A stretch of DNA of 61,880 nt from Mesobacillus maritimus (GTDB lineage Bacteria > Bacillota > Bacilli > Bacillales > Cytobacillaceae), in contig NZ_JACWFH010000031.1 of NCBI RefSeq assembly GCF_019749255.1, forward strand, positions 139,032 through 200,911, read 5' to 3'. Under the pieces are notes generated by a model, which did no database searches, had not been told where the DNA came from, and was given only the letters and a program-made list of their open reading frames with translations. Made by a program: the position numbers and the translations under genes. Shown here one piece after another: positions 51,016 to 60,602 of this stretch. Position 1 is the stretch's first letter. Each line of letters opens with the position of its first letter.

Positions 51016-51762
51016 TTGATAAGTTCCTTATTGTTTCTATATGGAATTACCCTAGGATCCTTTTACAACGTAGTTGGTCTTAGAGTCCCGGTTGGAAAAT
51101 CAATCGTCTATCCAGGCTCGCATTGTCCAAGCTGTGGACACAAGCTTAGAGCCTTAGAATTAATACCAGTGTTATCGTACTACATTCAAAAGGGGAAATG
51201 CCGCGGCTGTGGGTCGCGGATTTCTCCTATTTATCCAAGTATTGAATTTTTGACTGGTGTCTTGTTTGCCATTGCACCTTTGCTTGTTGGTTGGACGCCT
51301 GAACTGATTATAGCGTTAACACTGATTTCTTTATTTATTATTATTCTCGTTTCTGATATCGCTTATATGATTATCCCTGATAAAGTGTTGCTTGTATTTG
51401 CAGGGATTTTTTTATTGGAACGAATTTTTATCCCGCTCTCGCCATGGTGGGATTCACTTGCAGGCGGAGCATTAGGATTTGTCTTATTGCTCGTGATTGC
51501 CCTAGTCAGCAAAGGAGGCATGGGTGGCGGGGACATTAAGTTGTTTGCGTTAATTGGCTTTGTAGTTGGCACGAAAATGTTCTTTTTATCTTTCTTTTTT
51601 TCGACCCTACTAGGAGCTGTTCTTGGCTTATTAGGCATGGCCTTAGGGCTTGTAAAGAAAGGTAAACCGATTCCGTTCGGACCATTTATTGCTGTTGGAA
51701 CACTAATCGCTTATTACTTCGGTGATACATTGGTTGCACTATACTTAAACTTATACTTCTAA
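51016..51762 (+). CDS. pilD: Prepilin peptidase (A24 family) with methylase domain
   Basis: 248-residue polytopic membrane aspartic protease that removes the prepilin leader and N-methylates the new N-terminus. Four cysteines (CPSCG...CRGCG) mark the N-terminal methyltransferase region. The catalytic Asp residues are in VSDIAYMIIPD and GMGGGDIK. TTG start with AGTGAGGT. In B. subtilis the sole peptidase, comC, lies at this same chromosomal place, so this enzyme may serve com pseudopilins too. Confidence 0.93.
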   Translation: MISSLLFLYGITLGSFYNVVGLRVPVGKSIVYPGSHCPSCGHKLRALELIPVLSYYIQKGKCRGCGSRISPIYPSIEFLTGVLFAIAPLLVGWTPELIIALTLISLFIIILVSDIAYMIIPDKVLLVFAGIFLLERIFIPLSPWWDSLAGGALGFVLLLVIALVSKGGMGGGDIKLFALIGFVVGTKMFFLSFFFSTLLGAVLGLLGMALGLVKKGKPIPFGPFIAVGTLIAYYFGDTLVALYLNLYF

Positions 51763-51779
51763 TTGAAGGGGGAACTCAA

Positions 51780-52772
51780 ATGGCATTGCCCCTCATAGCA
51801 TTAAAATCTCGTCCCGTTGAGATTGTGATTAATGATCATAGCATCCGCTACATTGAACTGAAAAACGGACAAGACTCTCTTCCCTTAAAATGGGGAGAGC
51901 GTTTTTTGCCGCCAGGGATTGTTAAGGAAGGAAAAATTATTGATCAGGAAACACTGAAAATCATTCTTGAAGAATGTATTGATGTTTGGAAAATAAAACG
52001 ACGCAAGGTGCGGTTTCTTGTCCCGGATCCGTTTGTGACGATCCGGAAAGTGCCGATTCCTGCGGATGTTGAGATAGATGAAATTGAAGGCTATCTGTAT
52101 TTGGAGATTGGTGAAAGTGTCCATCTGCCATTTGAAGATCCGGTCTTTGATTATATTGTTCTACCCCAGCAAGAAGAAAAGCGTGAAATCTTACTATTTG
52201 CTGCACATCGCGAGCATATATTGGGGTATTCAGAGTTATTCTCTTCGGTTAAACTAAGCCCGGAGGCAGCCGATATGTCTTCGCTTGCCCTGTATCGACT
52301 CTACCATCAATTTGCTAAAAAGCCTGGAAATGAAAACCTTTTTATTATCCAGTATGATTTAGACTTAGTAACGATGAGTATTTTTGAAAATGAAATTCCC
52401 TTCTTTACGCGTCACCATCAGCTTTCGTTTGACCATAAACAATGGAATACGCAAGTTGGTCGAAGTGGCTTTCAACAGTTTACTTTTATTGGGGATGAAA
52501 CACAGTTTATGGAGCAATTTGAAGAAGTAACGAAAGAGATTAATATGATGATTGACTTCTATCAATTCTCGTTAAACCAAGGGAAAAATGAACTGTCGAA
52601 AATCCTCTTGATTGGTGACCATCCGCTTTTAAAGAGGATTATAGTAGAATTGCAGAGCCGTTTAGAGATTCCCGTAAATATGCTTCATAATAATGATATT
52701 CCTACTGTTAAAAATAAACCGTTGCCAGCCTCGCATTATCTTGCTTTGGGACTAGCTTTAAAAGAGGTGTAA
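51780..52772 (+). CDS. pilM: PilM, actin-like pilus assembly protein
   Basis: 330-residue cytoplasmic actin-fold protein that binds the PilN N-terminus. The family pattern VEIVINDHSIRYIELKN near the start and the ...VPIPADVEIDEIEGYLYLEI region are visible. It is in the conserved order pilM-pilN-pilO with gaps of 3 bp or overlaps. AGGGGG precedes the ATG. Confidence 0.88.
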   Translation: MALPLIALKSRPVEIVINDHSIRYIELKNGQDSLPLKWGERFLPPGIVKEGKIIDQETLKIILEECIDVWKIKRRKVRFLVPDPFVTIRKVPIPADVEIDEIEGYLYLEIGESVHLPFEDPVFDYIVLPQQEEKREILLFAAHREHILGYSELFSSVKLSPEAADMSSLALYRLYHQFAKKPGNENLFIIQYDLDLVTMSIFENEIPFFTRHHQLSFDHKQWNTQVGRSGFQQFTFIGDETQFMEQFEEVTKEINMMIDFYQFSLNQGKNELSKILLIGDHPLLKRIIVELQSRLEIPVNMLHNNDIPTVKNKPLPASHYLALGLALKEV

Positions 52773-52775
52773 CCG

Positions 52776-53504
52776 ATGCTTGTTGAAATTAACCTGTTAC
52801 CAAAAAAACAACCTAGAAATTTTAAACTCATTGGTATCCTCTTAGGTGCTGTTCTTTTAATGCTAGTTGCAGGGATTACACTTTTATGGCAAGGAAACAG
52901 TTACAAAAATGAACTTGTAGCATTGGATAATCAAATTGCCACAACTCAGCAATTGGTTCAAATTCAACAGGAAAAAGTTGTCAGCGATCAAGCTTCAAAC
53001 TCAGTTGCCACACTTGAAACGGCCGTTAAATGGGCAAGTGAGGACCCTTTAAAAACCGTGCCAATCATTAAGCATGTAACAGCTCTGTTGCCGAAACGGG
53101 GCTTTATTGAAAATATTTCTTACGCTGAATCAGGAACTGTCAACTTAACGGTCCAATTTGATACGAGTAAAGAAGCAGCCTATTATTTAAAAACATTGCT
53201 AGATTCCGAGTGGTTTGAGGCAGTCACGTTAAGTTCGGTCAGTACAAGTGAACCGGCAACAGCTGAATCTAGTTCGACTGAGACGCAAGAAAATACTGAT
53301 GGTGATGAGGCACCGGAAACAAGCGAAGATGAAAACACTACTGACACGGAACCAGAAAAAGAAGTGGAAGAATCAAAAACAAATACGGATATTGTTCCAA
53401 GATATATTGGCCAGTATCAGTTAACGTTAAATCGAAAATACATCAATGCTGAGCAAAACAATAAAAACTCCGTAGCTACTAGCGAAGGAGGAGAAGAATC
53501 ATGA
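52776..53504 (+). CDS. pilN: PilN with acidic insertion
   Basis: 242-residue bitopic membrane protein. The cytoplasmic N-terminus VEINLLP is the PilM-binding motif. A membrane helix (21-42) is followed by a coiled region and a ferredoxin-like domain. That domain is interrupted or extended near 163-213 by a Thr/Glu/Asp/Ser-rich low-complexity stretch not usual for PilN. It overlaps pilO by 4 nt. Confidence 0.85.
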   Translation: MLVEINLLPKKQPRNFKLIGILLGAVLLMLVAGITLLWQGNSYKNELVALDNQIATTQQLVQIQQEKVVSDQASNSVATLETAVKWASEDPLKTVPIIKHVTALLPKRGFIENISYAESGTVNLTVQFDTSKEAAYYLKTLLDSEWFEAVTLSSVSTSEPATAESSSTETQENTDGDEAPETSEDENTTDTEPEKEVEESKTNTDIVPRYIGQYQLTLNRKYINAEQNNKNSVATSEGGEES

Positions 53505-54352
53505 GCCTTCGCTTATCGAAACAAGAACTATTGGTGCTAATAGCGGCGGTTGTAATTGTTTCTGCGGTGATTTTCGGTGGAAACTATTTGTTCTTAAACC
53601 CAAAGAAAACCGAGATTAGTAACAAAGAACAGCAACTTCAAACCGAAGAAAAATTGCTTGCGACAATTGAGGAGAAACTGGCGGGTACAAGTGCACCATC
53701 ACCGCAAAGTGTAGCTGAACTGCAAAAAAAAGTACCAGTGAAACAACAGCTTGAGCAACTAATCCTGGATTTAAACCAAGCAGAGGTTATATCTAATAGC
53801 TTAATCTCCAATATGTCTTTCTCTGAAGGAGATGTAGCAGCAAGAACTTTAGAGGATGCAGGTGCGGAGAATACTCAAGAAACAACAGATCAAACTGGCG
53901 AGGGAACTCAAAATCCTCAAGCTACTCAAGAAACAACCAATGAATCTAGTGAGGTTACACAAAATCCCCAGTCTACTCAAGAAACTGAAGCTACTGAGGG
54001 TGAAGAGCAATATCAACCTCTGCCTCTTCCAGAAGGAATCAAAAAGCTAAATGTCAATCTATCCGTCACCTCCCCTAGTTATAAGGACTTGATGGATTTC
54101 TTAGGTGCTCTTGAAGGTTTAAATCGACGAGTGGTGATTGAGTCTGTCGCTTTTTCTGGTTCTACTGAATTAACGAATGTTGAAGATAAGATCCAGGAGT
54201 TTTCTTACTCTATTACTCTTTCAGCGTTCTACATGCCAACGCTTGAAGACTTACAAGACCAGCTCCCAGAGCTAGAAGTACCAGCTCCTGGAAACAAATC
54301 CAATCCATTTGCAAGCTCTCCTGATGTAATCGGAGAATCAACCTCTGAATAA
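53501..54352 (+). CDS. pilO: PilO with Thr/Gln/Glu-rich insertion
   Basis: 283-residue bitopic membrane protein, partner of PilN. It has a membrane helix (about 8-30), a coiled coil and a C-terminal ferredoxin-like domain from about 185. Between them lies a low-complexity stretch (about 120-180) that repeats TQNPQ(A/S)TQET. No PilP or secretin follows, as expected without an outer membrane. Last gene of the + strand pilus run; a terminator follows. Confidence 0.82.
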   Translation: MSLRLSKQELLVLIAAVVIVSAVIFGGNYLFLNPKKTEISNKEQQLQTEEKLLATIEEKLAGTSAPSPQSVAELQKKVPVKQQLEQLILDLNQAEVISNSLISNMSFSEGDVAARTLEDAGAENTQETTDQTGEGTQNPQATQETTNESSEVTQNPQSTQETEATEGEEQYQPLPLPEGIKKLNVNLSVTSPSYKDLMDFLGALEGLNRRVVIESVAFSGSTELTNVEDKIQEFSYSITLSAFYMPTLEDLQDQLPELEVPAPGNKSNPFASSPDVIGESTSE

Positions 54353-54392
54353 TGGTAACCTAATCTAGTAAAAAATTTGACGAAAGCATTCC

Positions 54393-54427
54393 TGAACAAG
54401 ACGACAAAAGTCTTGTTCTTTTTTTTT
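54393..54427 (+). terminator. Terminator of the pilus operon
   Basis: GAACAAGAC and GTCTTGTTC form a perfect stem with a 7-nt loop, followed by nine T. Confidence 0.92.
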
Positions 54428-54482
54428 ATGCATATGATAGGATTAAACCAATTTTATGTGCAGGAATCGGGAGGGCTGACAT

Positions 54483-55490
54483 TTGGACAAGCACAAAACC
54501 ATTACGATAAAGATCAACGGCAAGGAACGCCCACATAAGGACGAAGAGCCGAAGAGCAATAAGGACACCGAAAGTACAACTCAATCAGAGGCTAAACCTA
54601 AGATTAAAGCTTGGAACGAAACAGCTGCTGCGAAAGAATCAGCTGATGATTCGTTTGACTGGGTTTTGCCAGAAGTATCAAAAGAGGATGGAAATGATTT
54701 TCAGGTGGTTTCAAAACCGAAGGATACGAAGCAAAGAGGTTTTCGTTTGCCGGGATTGCCGCAACCTCCTAATAAAAAACGTGGAAACTCATCAGGTGTT
54801 TTCCCACGAATTGCTTTGAATATTCTTTTTGCAGTGGTTTTAGGCCTTGGATTTGGAATGATTATCCTGAATACGGTTAAACCAGATGCAGTAGAAACTG
54901 TTGTTCCTGCTACAACTGCGCCTGCAAAAGATAAACCAGCTGAGGGTGGAACCGGAACAGAGAGTGTGGAACTTCCTACATTGTCGACCTTTGTAGTTCA
55001 GGGAGGTGCTTTTTCCACTGAAGAATCCGCCAATACCGCGGGAAAAGAACTTGAAGGCAAAGGGATTGATGCCCAAGCGGTGTCAGTGAATGGACAGTTT
55101 CTATTGCTATTAGGAATGGCTGGTTCTCTTGAAGACGCTAAAGTGGTAGGTGCTGAGTTTGCAAGTAAAGGAGCGGAAGTGTTTTCGAAACCCCTTGAGG
55201 TTGGAGGTTTCAGCGTAGAGGGGCTAACAAAAGAAGAAAGTAGTGTTTTGACGATTGCACCAGAGCTGTTCGCTATCCTTTCAGGTGGAGATTATGCTAA
55301 TTCAAAGGATGTTGAAGATCAACTTGCGAAACTCAAAAAGGTAGACGAAGCTAAAATCAATAATAAAGAAATCAAGGCTGCTAAGAAAAATCTCGAAAAG
55401 GGAGCAACTGCCTTTCTAGCAAAGGATAACAGTGGAGTTCAAAAGGAAAGCCTGGCATTTCTCGCTTCTTGGCAATCACTTGGGAAATAG
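54483..55490 (+). CDS. spoIIB: SpoIIB, SPOR-domain sporulation protein
   Basis: 335-residue bitopic membrane protein. A charged cytoplasmic N-terminus (ITIKINGKERP) is followed by a single membrane helix (about 118-138) and an extracytoplasmic SPOR domain (about 170-245, TFVVQGGAFSTEESA). In B. subtilis SpoIIB localises to the septum during engulfment and helps septal peptidoglycan thinning. The position before maf matches B. subtilis. TTG start with GGGAGGG 7 nt upstream. Confidence 0.88.
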   Translation: MDKHKTITIKINGKERPHKDEEPKSNKDTESTTQSEAKPKIKAWNETAAAKESADDSFDWVLPEVSKEDGNDFQVVSKPKDTKQRGFRLPGLPQPPNKKRGNSSGVFPRIALNILFAVVLGLGFGMIILNTVKPDAVETVVPATTAPAKDKPAEGGTGTESVELPTLSTFVVQGGAFSTEESANTAGKELEGKGIDAQAVSVNGQFLLLLGMAGSLEDAKVVGAEFASKGAEVFSKPLEVGGFSVEGLTKEESSVLTIAPELFAILSGGDYANSKDVEDQLAKLKKVDEAKINNKEIKAAKKNLEKGATAFLAKDNSGVQKESLAFLASWQSLGK

Positions 55491-55554
55491 TGACAAAAAC
55501 TTACAAATATCCTTCGAGTTCCTAGGTATATTTTCTGGGAAATACAACATAATA

Positions 55555-55594
55555 ACAGGGTCTGTCTTCCTATTCGACAGGCCCTGAATTTTTT
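55555..55594 (+). terminator. Terminator after spoIIB
   Basis: CAGGGTCTGTC pairs with GACAGGCCCTG around a 9-nt loop, followed by AATTTTTT. Confidence 0.88.
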
Positions 55595-55693
55595 GTCTTC
55601 TTTTATCTCCTAAAGATTGTGAGAAGTGCTGAGATTTGATACGATTAACTTGTATCTCTCCAAAAAAATGCAAAGAATATGAAAGGTGATGTT

Positions 55694-56266
55694 ATGCAAC
55701 GACTTATTTTAGCCTCATCCTCTCCACGACGAAAAGAACTTCTTGAAAATCTCCACTTAACTTTTGAAATTTCCAGCAGTAATGTTGACGAGAGTTTCAG
55801 TCCTGAATTGACACCTGAAGAAGCTGTGAAGGAACTTGCTTCGCGAAAGGCAAGCTTTGTTGCTGAAAAAGAACCAGATGCATTTGTTATCGGTTCGGAT
55901 ACGGTTGTGGTTCATGAAGGAGACATACTTGGAAAACCGAGCGACCGTGAAGAAGCTTTATTCATGCTGAAAAAGCTTTCCGGGCAAACGCATTCCGTTT
56001 TTACAGGTGTATGTATTATTAGCCCAGAACGAGAAATTCAGTTTTATGAAAAAACAGACGTGGTATTCTGGGAGCTGTCTCAAGAAGAAATGGACGCCTA
56101 CATAAGCAGTGGGGAACCGTTCGATAAAGCAGGCGGTTATGGGATACAAGGCTTTGGGAGCTTCCTTGTCCGAGAAATAAAAGGAGATTATTTCTCAGTA
56201 GTAGGCTTACCGGTAGCTAGAACCGTCCGTGAACTGCGACGCGCTGGGTACGTCCTTCCGTATTAA
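55694..56266 (+). CDS. maf: Maf, nucleoside triphosphate pyrophosphatase
   Basis: 190-residue house-cleaning enzyme; homologues hydrolyse dTTP, UTP or modified nucleotides. LASSSPRRKELL is at the N-terminus. The catalytic Asp lies in VIGSDTVV, and DKAGGYGIQG follows. ATG 55694 has GAAAGGTGATG upstream; ATG 55679 adds five residues and lacks a site. It begins maf-radC-mre, as in B. subtilis. Confidence 0.95.
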   Translation: MQRLILASSSPRRKELLENLHLTFEISSSNVDESFSPELTPEEAVKELASRKASFVAEKEPDAFVIGSDTVVVHEGDILGKPSDREEALFMLKKLSGQTHSVFTGVCIISPEREIQFYEKTDVVFWELSQEEMDAYISSGEPFDKAGGYGIQGFGSFLVREIKGDYFSVVGLPVARTVRELRRAGYVLPY

Positions 56267-56332
56267 CTTACTTTCCAATTACATCCTTCTTCTAAAACTG
56301 TTCCCTGTCACCATGATAGGGAGGAAAGTTGA

Positions 56333-57022
56333 TTGCAAACCACTTCAATTATGATTAAGGATTACCCACAAAATGAACGCCCTCGGGAACGATTTATTCT
56401 TAATGGAGCGCAAAGTCTATCGAACCATGAACTTGTCGCGATTCTTTTAGGAACCGGAACGAAAGAAGAATCGGTGTTGCAGCTTGCTAACAGACTGCTA
56501 GCAGAGTTCGAAGGCTTGAGATTACTTAAAGATGCAACGCTAGAAGAGCTAACCGCAATCAAAGGAATTGGCCGTGCCAAAGCGATTCATCTTCTAGCAG
56601 CTGTCGAAATTGGTAGACGGCTAGCGAGTCATACTCATGAAGATCGTTATGTGATTCGTTCACCAGAGGATGGCGCGAAATATTTAATGAATGATATGAA
56701 ATATCTCTCACAGGAGCACTTTGTTTGCCTATATTTGAATACGAAAAATCAAATCATTCACCGCCAAACGATTTTTATCGGGAGCTTGAATGCCAGTATC
56801 GTCCATCCGCGCGAGGTATTTCGCGAAGCAGTGCGTCGTTCGGCTGCTTCGATTATTTGTGCACATAATCATCCTAGTGGAGACGCTTCGCCAAGCCGGG
56901 AAGATATTGAGGTTACGAAGCGTCTTGTGGAATGCGGCAAAATGATTGGGATCGACTTGTTAGACCACTTAATTATTGGTGATAATAAATTTGTTAGTCT
57001 TAAGGAAAAAGGCTATGTTTGA
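56333..57022 (+). CDS. radC: RadC family protein (JAB/MPN+ domain)
   Basis: 229 residues. An N-terminal helix-hairpin-helix-like segment (AIKGIGRAKA) precedes a JAMM metal-binding motif, HNHPSGDASPSREDIEVTKR. The biochemical role is not established; the early link to DNA repair is doubtful. TTG start with AGGGAGG 7 nt upstream. Confidence 0.94.
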   Translation: MQTTSIMIKDYPQNERPRERFILNGAQSLSNHELVAILLGTGTKEESVLQLANRLLAEFEGLRLLKDATLEELTAIKGIGRAKAIHLLAAVEIGRRLASHTHEDRYVIRSPEDGAKYLMNDMKYLSQEHFVCLYLNTKNQIIHRQTIFIGSLNASIVHPREVFREAVRRSAASIICAHNHPSGDASPSREDIEVTKRLVECGKMIGIDLLDHLIIGDNKFVSLKEKGYV

Positions 57023-57178
57023 GACTAGGATTTTAATTATCGTTACGCTATAATATATCTTATGGTTTTTACTAGAGGATGAGTATGTTCATCTAAAAAT
57101 GGCCTAAAATACGACATCGCTGTGAACATAGATAATGAACTTTTAAATGCATTTTTGTTAAGAAAGGGAGATACAACC

Positions 57179-58201
57179 ATGCTAGGAATTGGGACAAGAG
57201 ACCTGGGTATTGACTTAGGGACCGCTAATACACTGATTTATGTGAAAGGAAAGGGGATCGTCCTTAGGGAGCCATCTGTTGTGGCATTCCAAACGGATAC
57301 AAAATCGATTGTCGCTGTAGGGAATGACGCGAAAAACATGATTGGCCGTACCCCAGGGAATGTTGTTGCCCTTCGCCCAATGAAAGACGGCGTCATCGCT
57401 GATTATGAAACAACAGAAACGATGATGAAGTATTACATTAAGCAAGCAACGAAAAATAAAGGCTGGTTTGCTGGCAAGCCGTACGTTATGGTTTGTGTGC
57501 CATCAGGAATTACCGCGGTTGAAGAGCGTGCCGTTGTTGACGCGACTCGCCAAGCTGGTGCTCGCGATGCGTTCACGATTGAAGAACCGTTCGCAGCAGC
57601 GATTGGTGCCAACCTCCCTGTATGGGAACCAACAGGAAGCATGGTAGTCGACATTGGTGGAGGAACGACTGAAGTTGCCATCATTTCCCTTGGAGGGATT
57701 GTTACTTCTCAATCGATTCGTGTCGCTGGTGATGAAATGGACGATGCAATCATTAACTATATTCGTAAAAATTATAATTTAATGATTGGGGAGCGTACCG
57801 CTGAAGCCATAAAAATGGAAGTCGGCGCTGCCGGCGAACCAGATGGCATTGAAAACATGGAGATTCGTGGTCGGGACTTATTGACAGGACTACCGAAAAC
57901 AATTGAAATTACAGCAACTGAAATTTCGGGAGCTCTTCATGATACGGTGTACTCAATTGTTGATGCCGTCAAATTGACACTAGAAAACACACCGCCAGAA
58001 CTTGCGGCAGATATCATGGACCGTGGAATTGTCTTAACAGGTGGTGGAGCTTTGCTTCGTAACCTTGATAAAGTGATCGCTGAAGAAACAAAAATGCCTG
58101 TCCTTATTGCCGAAGACCCACTAGATTGCGTGGCAATCGGTACAGGAAAAGCACTTGATAATATTGCACTATTTAAAAATAGAGCAAAAGAATCTAGATA
58201 A
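57179..58201 (+). CDS. mreB: MreB, actin-like shape protein
   Basis: 340-residue bacterial actin. Phosphate-1 motif [21 protein letters not shown], phosphate-2 [11 protein letters not shown] and the adenosine motif LTGGGALL are present. It directs lateral wall synthesis together with MreC and MreD. ATG 57179 follows AAAGGGAG; the 19-codon extension to 57122 is not supported. A long hairpin separates it from mreC. Confidence 0.97.
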   Translation: MLGIGTRDLGIDLGTANTLIYVKGKGIVLREPSVVAFQTDTKSIVAVGNDAKNMIGRTPGNVVALRPMKDGVIADYETTETMMKYYIKQATKNKGWFAGKPYVMVCVPSGITAVEERAVVDATRQAGARDAFTIEEPFAAAIGANLPVWEPTGSMVVDIGGGTTEVAIISLGGIVTSQSIRVAGDEMDDAIINYIRKNYNLMIGERTAEAIKMEVGAAGEPDGIENMEIRGRDLLTGLPKTIEITATEISGALHDTVYSIVDAVKLTLENTPPELAADIMDRGIVLTGGGALLRNLDKVIAEETKMPVLIAEDPLDCVAIGTGKALDNIALFKNRAKESR

Positions 58202-58260
58202 TTAGAAAAGCTAAGTCCAGTAGTTACTGGATGCTGGGATTTAAACAAATTTATATCGAA

Positions 58261-58299
58261 GGAAGTGCCTTACCAATTAAGCTTGGACAAGGCACTTCC
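58261..58299 (+). other. Strong hairpin between mreB and mreC, no U-tract
   Basis: GGAAGTGCCTT and AAGGCACTTCC pair perfectly over 11 bp, with further CCAA/TTGG pairing inside. No T-run follows. It may be an RNA processing or stability element that sets MreB above MreC and MreD. Confidence 0.6.
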
Positions 58300-58350
58300 T
58301 CCTAATAATGAAATCGACTTTATTTTTTATAGAAATTTGGGGTGTAAGTG

Positions 58351-59247
58351 ATGCCACAGTTTTTTCTGAATAAACGCCTGATCATCTTGCTTGTGAGCAT
58401 TATTATCCTCGTGGCATTGATTGGATTTTCGATAAGAGACCGAGCGAATTTGAGCTGGCCGGAGAAATTTGTGAAAGATACGACTGGTTGGGTACAGTCA
58501 CTCGTAGCAACGCCGACACAGTATGTAGTCGGTATTTTTGAGAACCTAAAAGACTTGCAAAATACATATGAAGAAAACAAAGAATTGAAGAAACATCTCG
58601 AAGACATGGCACGTCTTGAGGCTGAGGTGTATTCGCTTGAACAAGAAAACGCCGAGCTTACCGAGATTTTAAAAATAGAAGGATCGATTGGCGATTATGA
58701 CCCAATGCAGGCAACGGTGATTTCTCGAAGTCCGGACCGCCTCTGGCATGAAGTGATCATTGTTAATAAAGGCTCGTCACACGGGGTAGAAAAGAATATG
58801 GCCGTGATGACAGCGCGAGGGTTAATTGGGAAGGTTAAGAGTACGACACCGTTTACTTCAACAATTCAACTTTTGAGTGCGCTTGATCCAACCAACCGTA
58901 TTTCCGCAGCTTTGCAAGGTGATAAAAAACTCTTTGGTACGATTGAAGGCTATGATAAAGAAAATGAATGGCTCTTATTAAAAGGATTGCCGGTCGAGGC
59001 GAAAATTAAAAAAGATGAAATGGTTGTAACTTCCGGGCTTGGCGGTGTTTTTCCTGGGGATGTTCCAATTGGAAAAGTCATGGAAGTAGTTCCTGATCAA
59101 TTTGGGTTGAATCAGACTGCCTATATAAAACCTGAAGCTGATTTTTATAATATTAGTCATGTGATGATATTAACGAGAGGCATGACCATTCCAAAAGCAG
59201 TTGAAGAAAATAAAGAAGCTCAAGAAAGCGAGGGGGATGACCTGTGA
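58351..59247 (+). CDS. mreC: MreC, rod shape protein
   Basis: 298-residue bitopic protein. A membrane helix (about 8-26) is followed by a coiled coil (about 65-110, ...EENKELKKHLEDMARLEAEVYSLEQENAEL shortened here) and a beta-rich extracytoplasmic part. It bridges MreB and the wall synthases. GGGGTG lies upstream of ATG 58351; GTG 58348 is adjacent. It overlaps mreD by 4 nt. Confidence 0.94.
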   Translation: MPQFFLNKRLIILLVSIIILVALIGFSIRDRANLSWPEKFVKDTTGWVQSLVATPTQYVVGIFENLKDLQNTYEENKELKKHLEDMARLEAEVYSLEQENAELTEILKIEGSIGDYDPMQATVISRSPDRLWHEVIIVNKGSSHGVEKNMAVMTARGLIGKVKSTTPFTSTIQLLSALDPTNRISAALQGDKKLFGTIEGYDKENEWLLLKGLPVEAKIKKDEMVVTSGLGGVFPGDVPIGKVMEVVPDQFGLNQTAYIKPEADFYNISHVMILTRGMTIPKAVEENKEAQESEGDDL

Positions 59248-59762
59248 AACGGTTTTTAGTTCCCCTTCTTCTTGCATTTCTATTTGTGTTTGAAGGATTG
59301 TTTGCTCAACTATTTCCGGCCGATATTTTTAATGGGGATTATATCTTTGTCCCAAGAATCTTGATTATCGCAATCTTTTTTCTAACGATTTATGGTAGCT
59401 TGAAACATGGAATTATTTATGGATTCGTGTTCGGGTTGCTGTTCGATATGGTGTATACTGAAATTATCGGTATTTATTTCTTTCTCTTTCCATTATCTGC
59501 TTTTCTATTTTGGAAAATCATGAAGCTTATTCAAACGAATATTGTGTTGGTTTCGTTAGTCAGTTTAATCTGTGTTGCCTTTCTAGAGGCAGCTGTTTAT
59601 GTAATGAACTTGTTGATTCATATTACGAGTATGGATTTTTCAAGCTTTGCGGAAATTCGCCTTGTTCCAACCTTAGTATTGAATCTAATCTTTGTCATTT
59701 TCGCAGCGTTTCCTCTTAAACGACAATTTGAAAAATTTGCTGATGCTTTACGGAATGATTAA
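59244..59762 (+). CDS. mreD: MreD, rod shape membrane protein
   Basis: 172-residue polytopic protein with about five membrane helices, typical of the family (FAQLFPADIF near the start, YGFVFGLLFDMVY in the middle). It works with MreC in the elongation machinery. GTG start overlaps the mreC stop. Confidence 0.92.
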   Translation: MKRFLVPLLLAFLFVFEGLFAQLFPADIFNGDYIFVPRILIIAIFFLTIYGSLKHGIIYGFVFGLLFDMVYTEIIGIYFFLFPLSAFLFWKIMKLIQTNIVLVSLVSLICVAFLEAAVYVMNLLIHITSMDFSSFAEIRLVPTLVLNLIFVIFAAFPLKRQFEKFADALRND

Positions 59763-59920
59763 TAGGCTTAATTCACTGTTATTTGCGAAGCGTCTCTGCA
59801 GGGGATTGTTACAATGGTCCTAGCGAGTTTTTTATTGGAAAAATCATTCTGTTGCTACTATAAAAAAGGAATTTGCAAGCCGATGTCGAATTTCTTTTAT
59901 CATTGAGGTGAACATCTTGT

Positions 59921-60601
59921 ATGAAAAAGACACAAAATGTGACAATTAAAGGAACTAAAGACGGATTGACACTCCATCTCGATGATACATGCTCCTATGA
60001 GGAGCTGAAACAGGAGTTAGATCGCAAGCTATCCAACTCAAGCCGTGTCCAGGAGGATAATAAACTTTTAACCGTAAAGGTAAAAGTCGGCAATCGCTAC
60101 TTATCTGAAGAACAGAAGGAGGAGCTAAAGGATTTAATCCGCCAAAAGCGAAACCTTATTGTTGATGATATTGAAACAAACGTCCTGACAAAGGAAGATG
60201 CGGAACGGTTGAAACGAGAAGGAGAAATTGTCTCCATTGCTCGTGTAATTCGTTCAGGTCAGGTAGTTGAGGTACTAGGTGATTTACTTTTAATCGGCGA
60301 TGTAAATCCTGGTGGTACCGTAAAAGCGAGTGGAAATATTTTTATAATGGGTAGTCTGAAGGGAATCGCCCATGCAGGTTGTGAGGGGAATGACGAGGCG
60401 GTAATCGCGGCTTCGGTTATGAAACCATCTCAGCTGCGCATAAGTGATAGCATCAATCGTGCTCCTGACCACAGCTCCGATGAGGATGGAAGGTCAATGG
60501 AGTGTGCATATATATCCGAAAATAACCAAATTATTGTTGATAGATTACAAGCATTGATTCAGCAAAGACCAAATTTAACTAGATTCGAAGGAGGCCGCTA
60601 G
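59921..60601 (+). CDS. minC: MinC, septum site-determining inhibitor
   Basis: 226-residue inhibitor of FtsZ assembly. The N-terminal domain binds FtsZ. The C-terminal beta-helix ([22 protein letters not shown]-type, near 110-200) binds MinD and dimerises. TGAGGTGAA precedes the ATG. It lies 1 bp before minD. Confidence 0.96.
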   Translation: MKKTQNVTIKGTKDGLTLHLDDTCSYEELKQELDRKLSNSSRVQEDNKLLTVKVKVGNRYLSEEQKEELKDLIRQKRNLIVDDIETNVLTKEDAERLKREGEIVSIARVIRSGQVVEVLGDLLLIGDVNPGGTVKASGNIFIMGSLKGIAHAGCEGNDEAVIAASVMKPSQLRISDSINRAPDHSSDEDGRSMECAYISENNQIIVDRLQALIQQRPNLTRFEGGR

Positions 60602-60602
60602 A

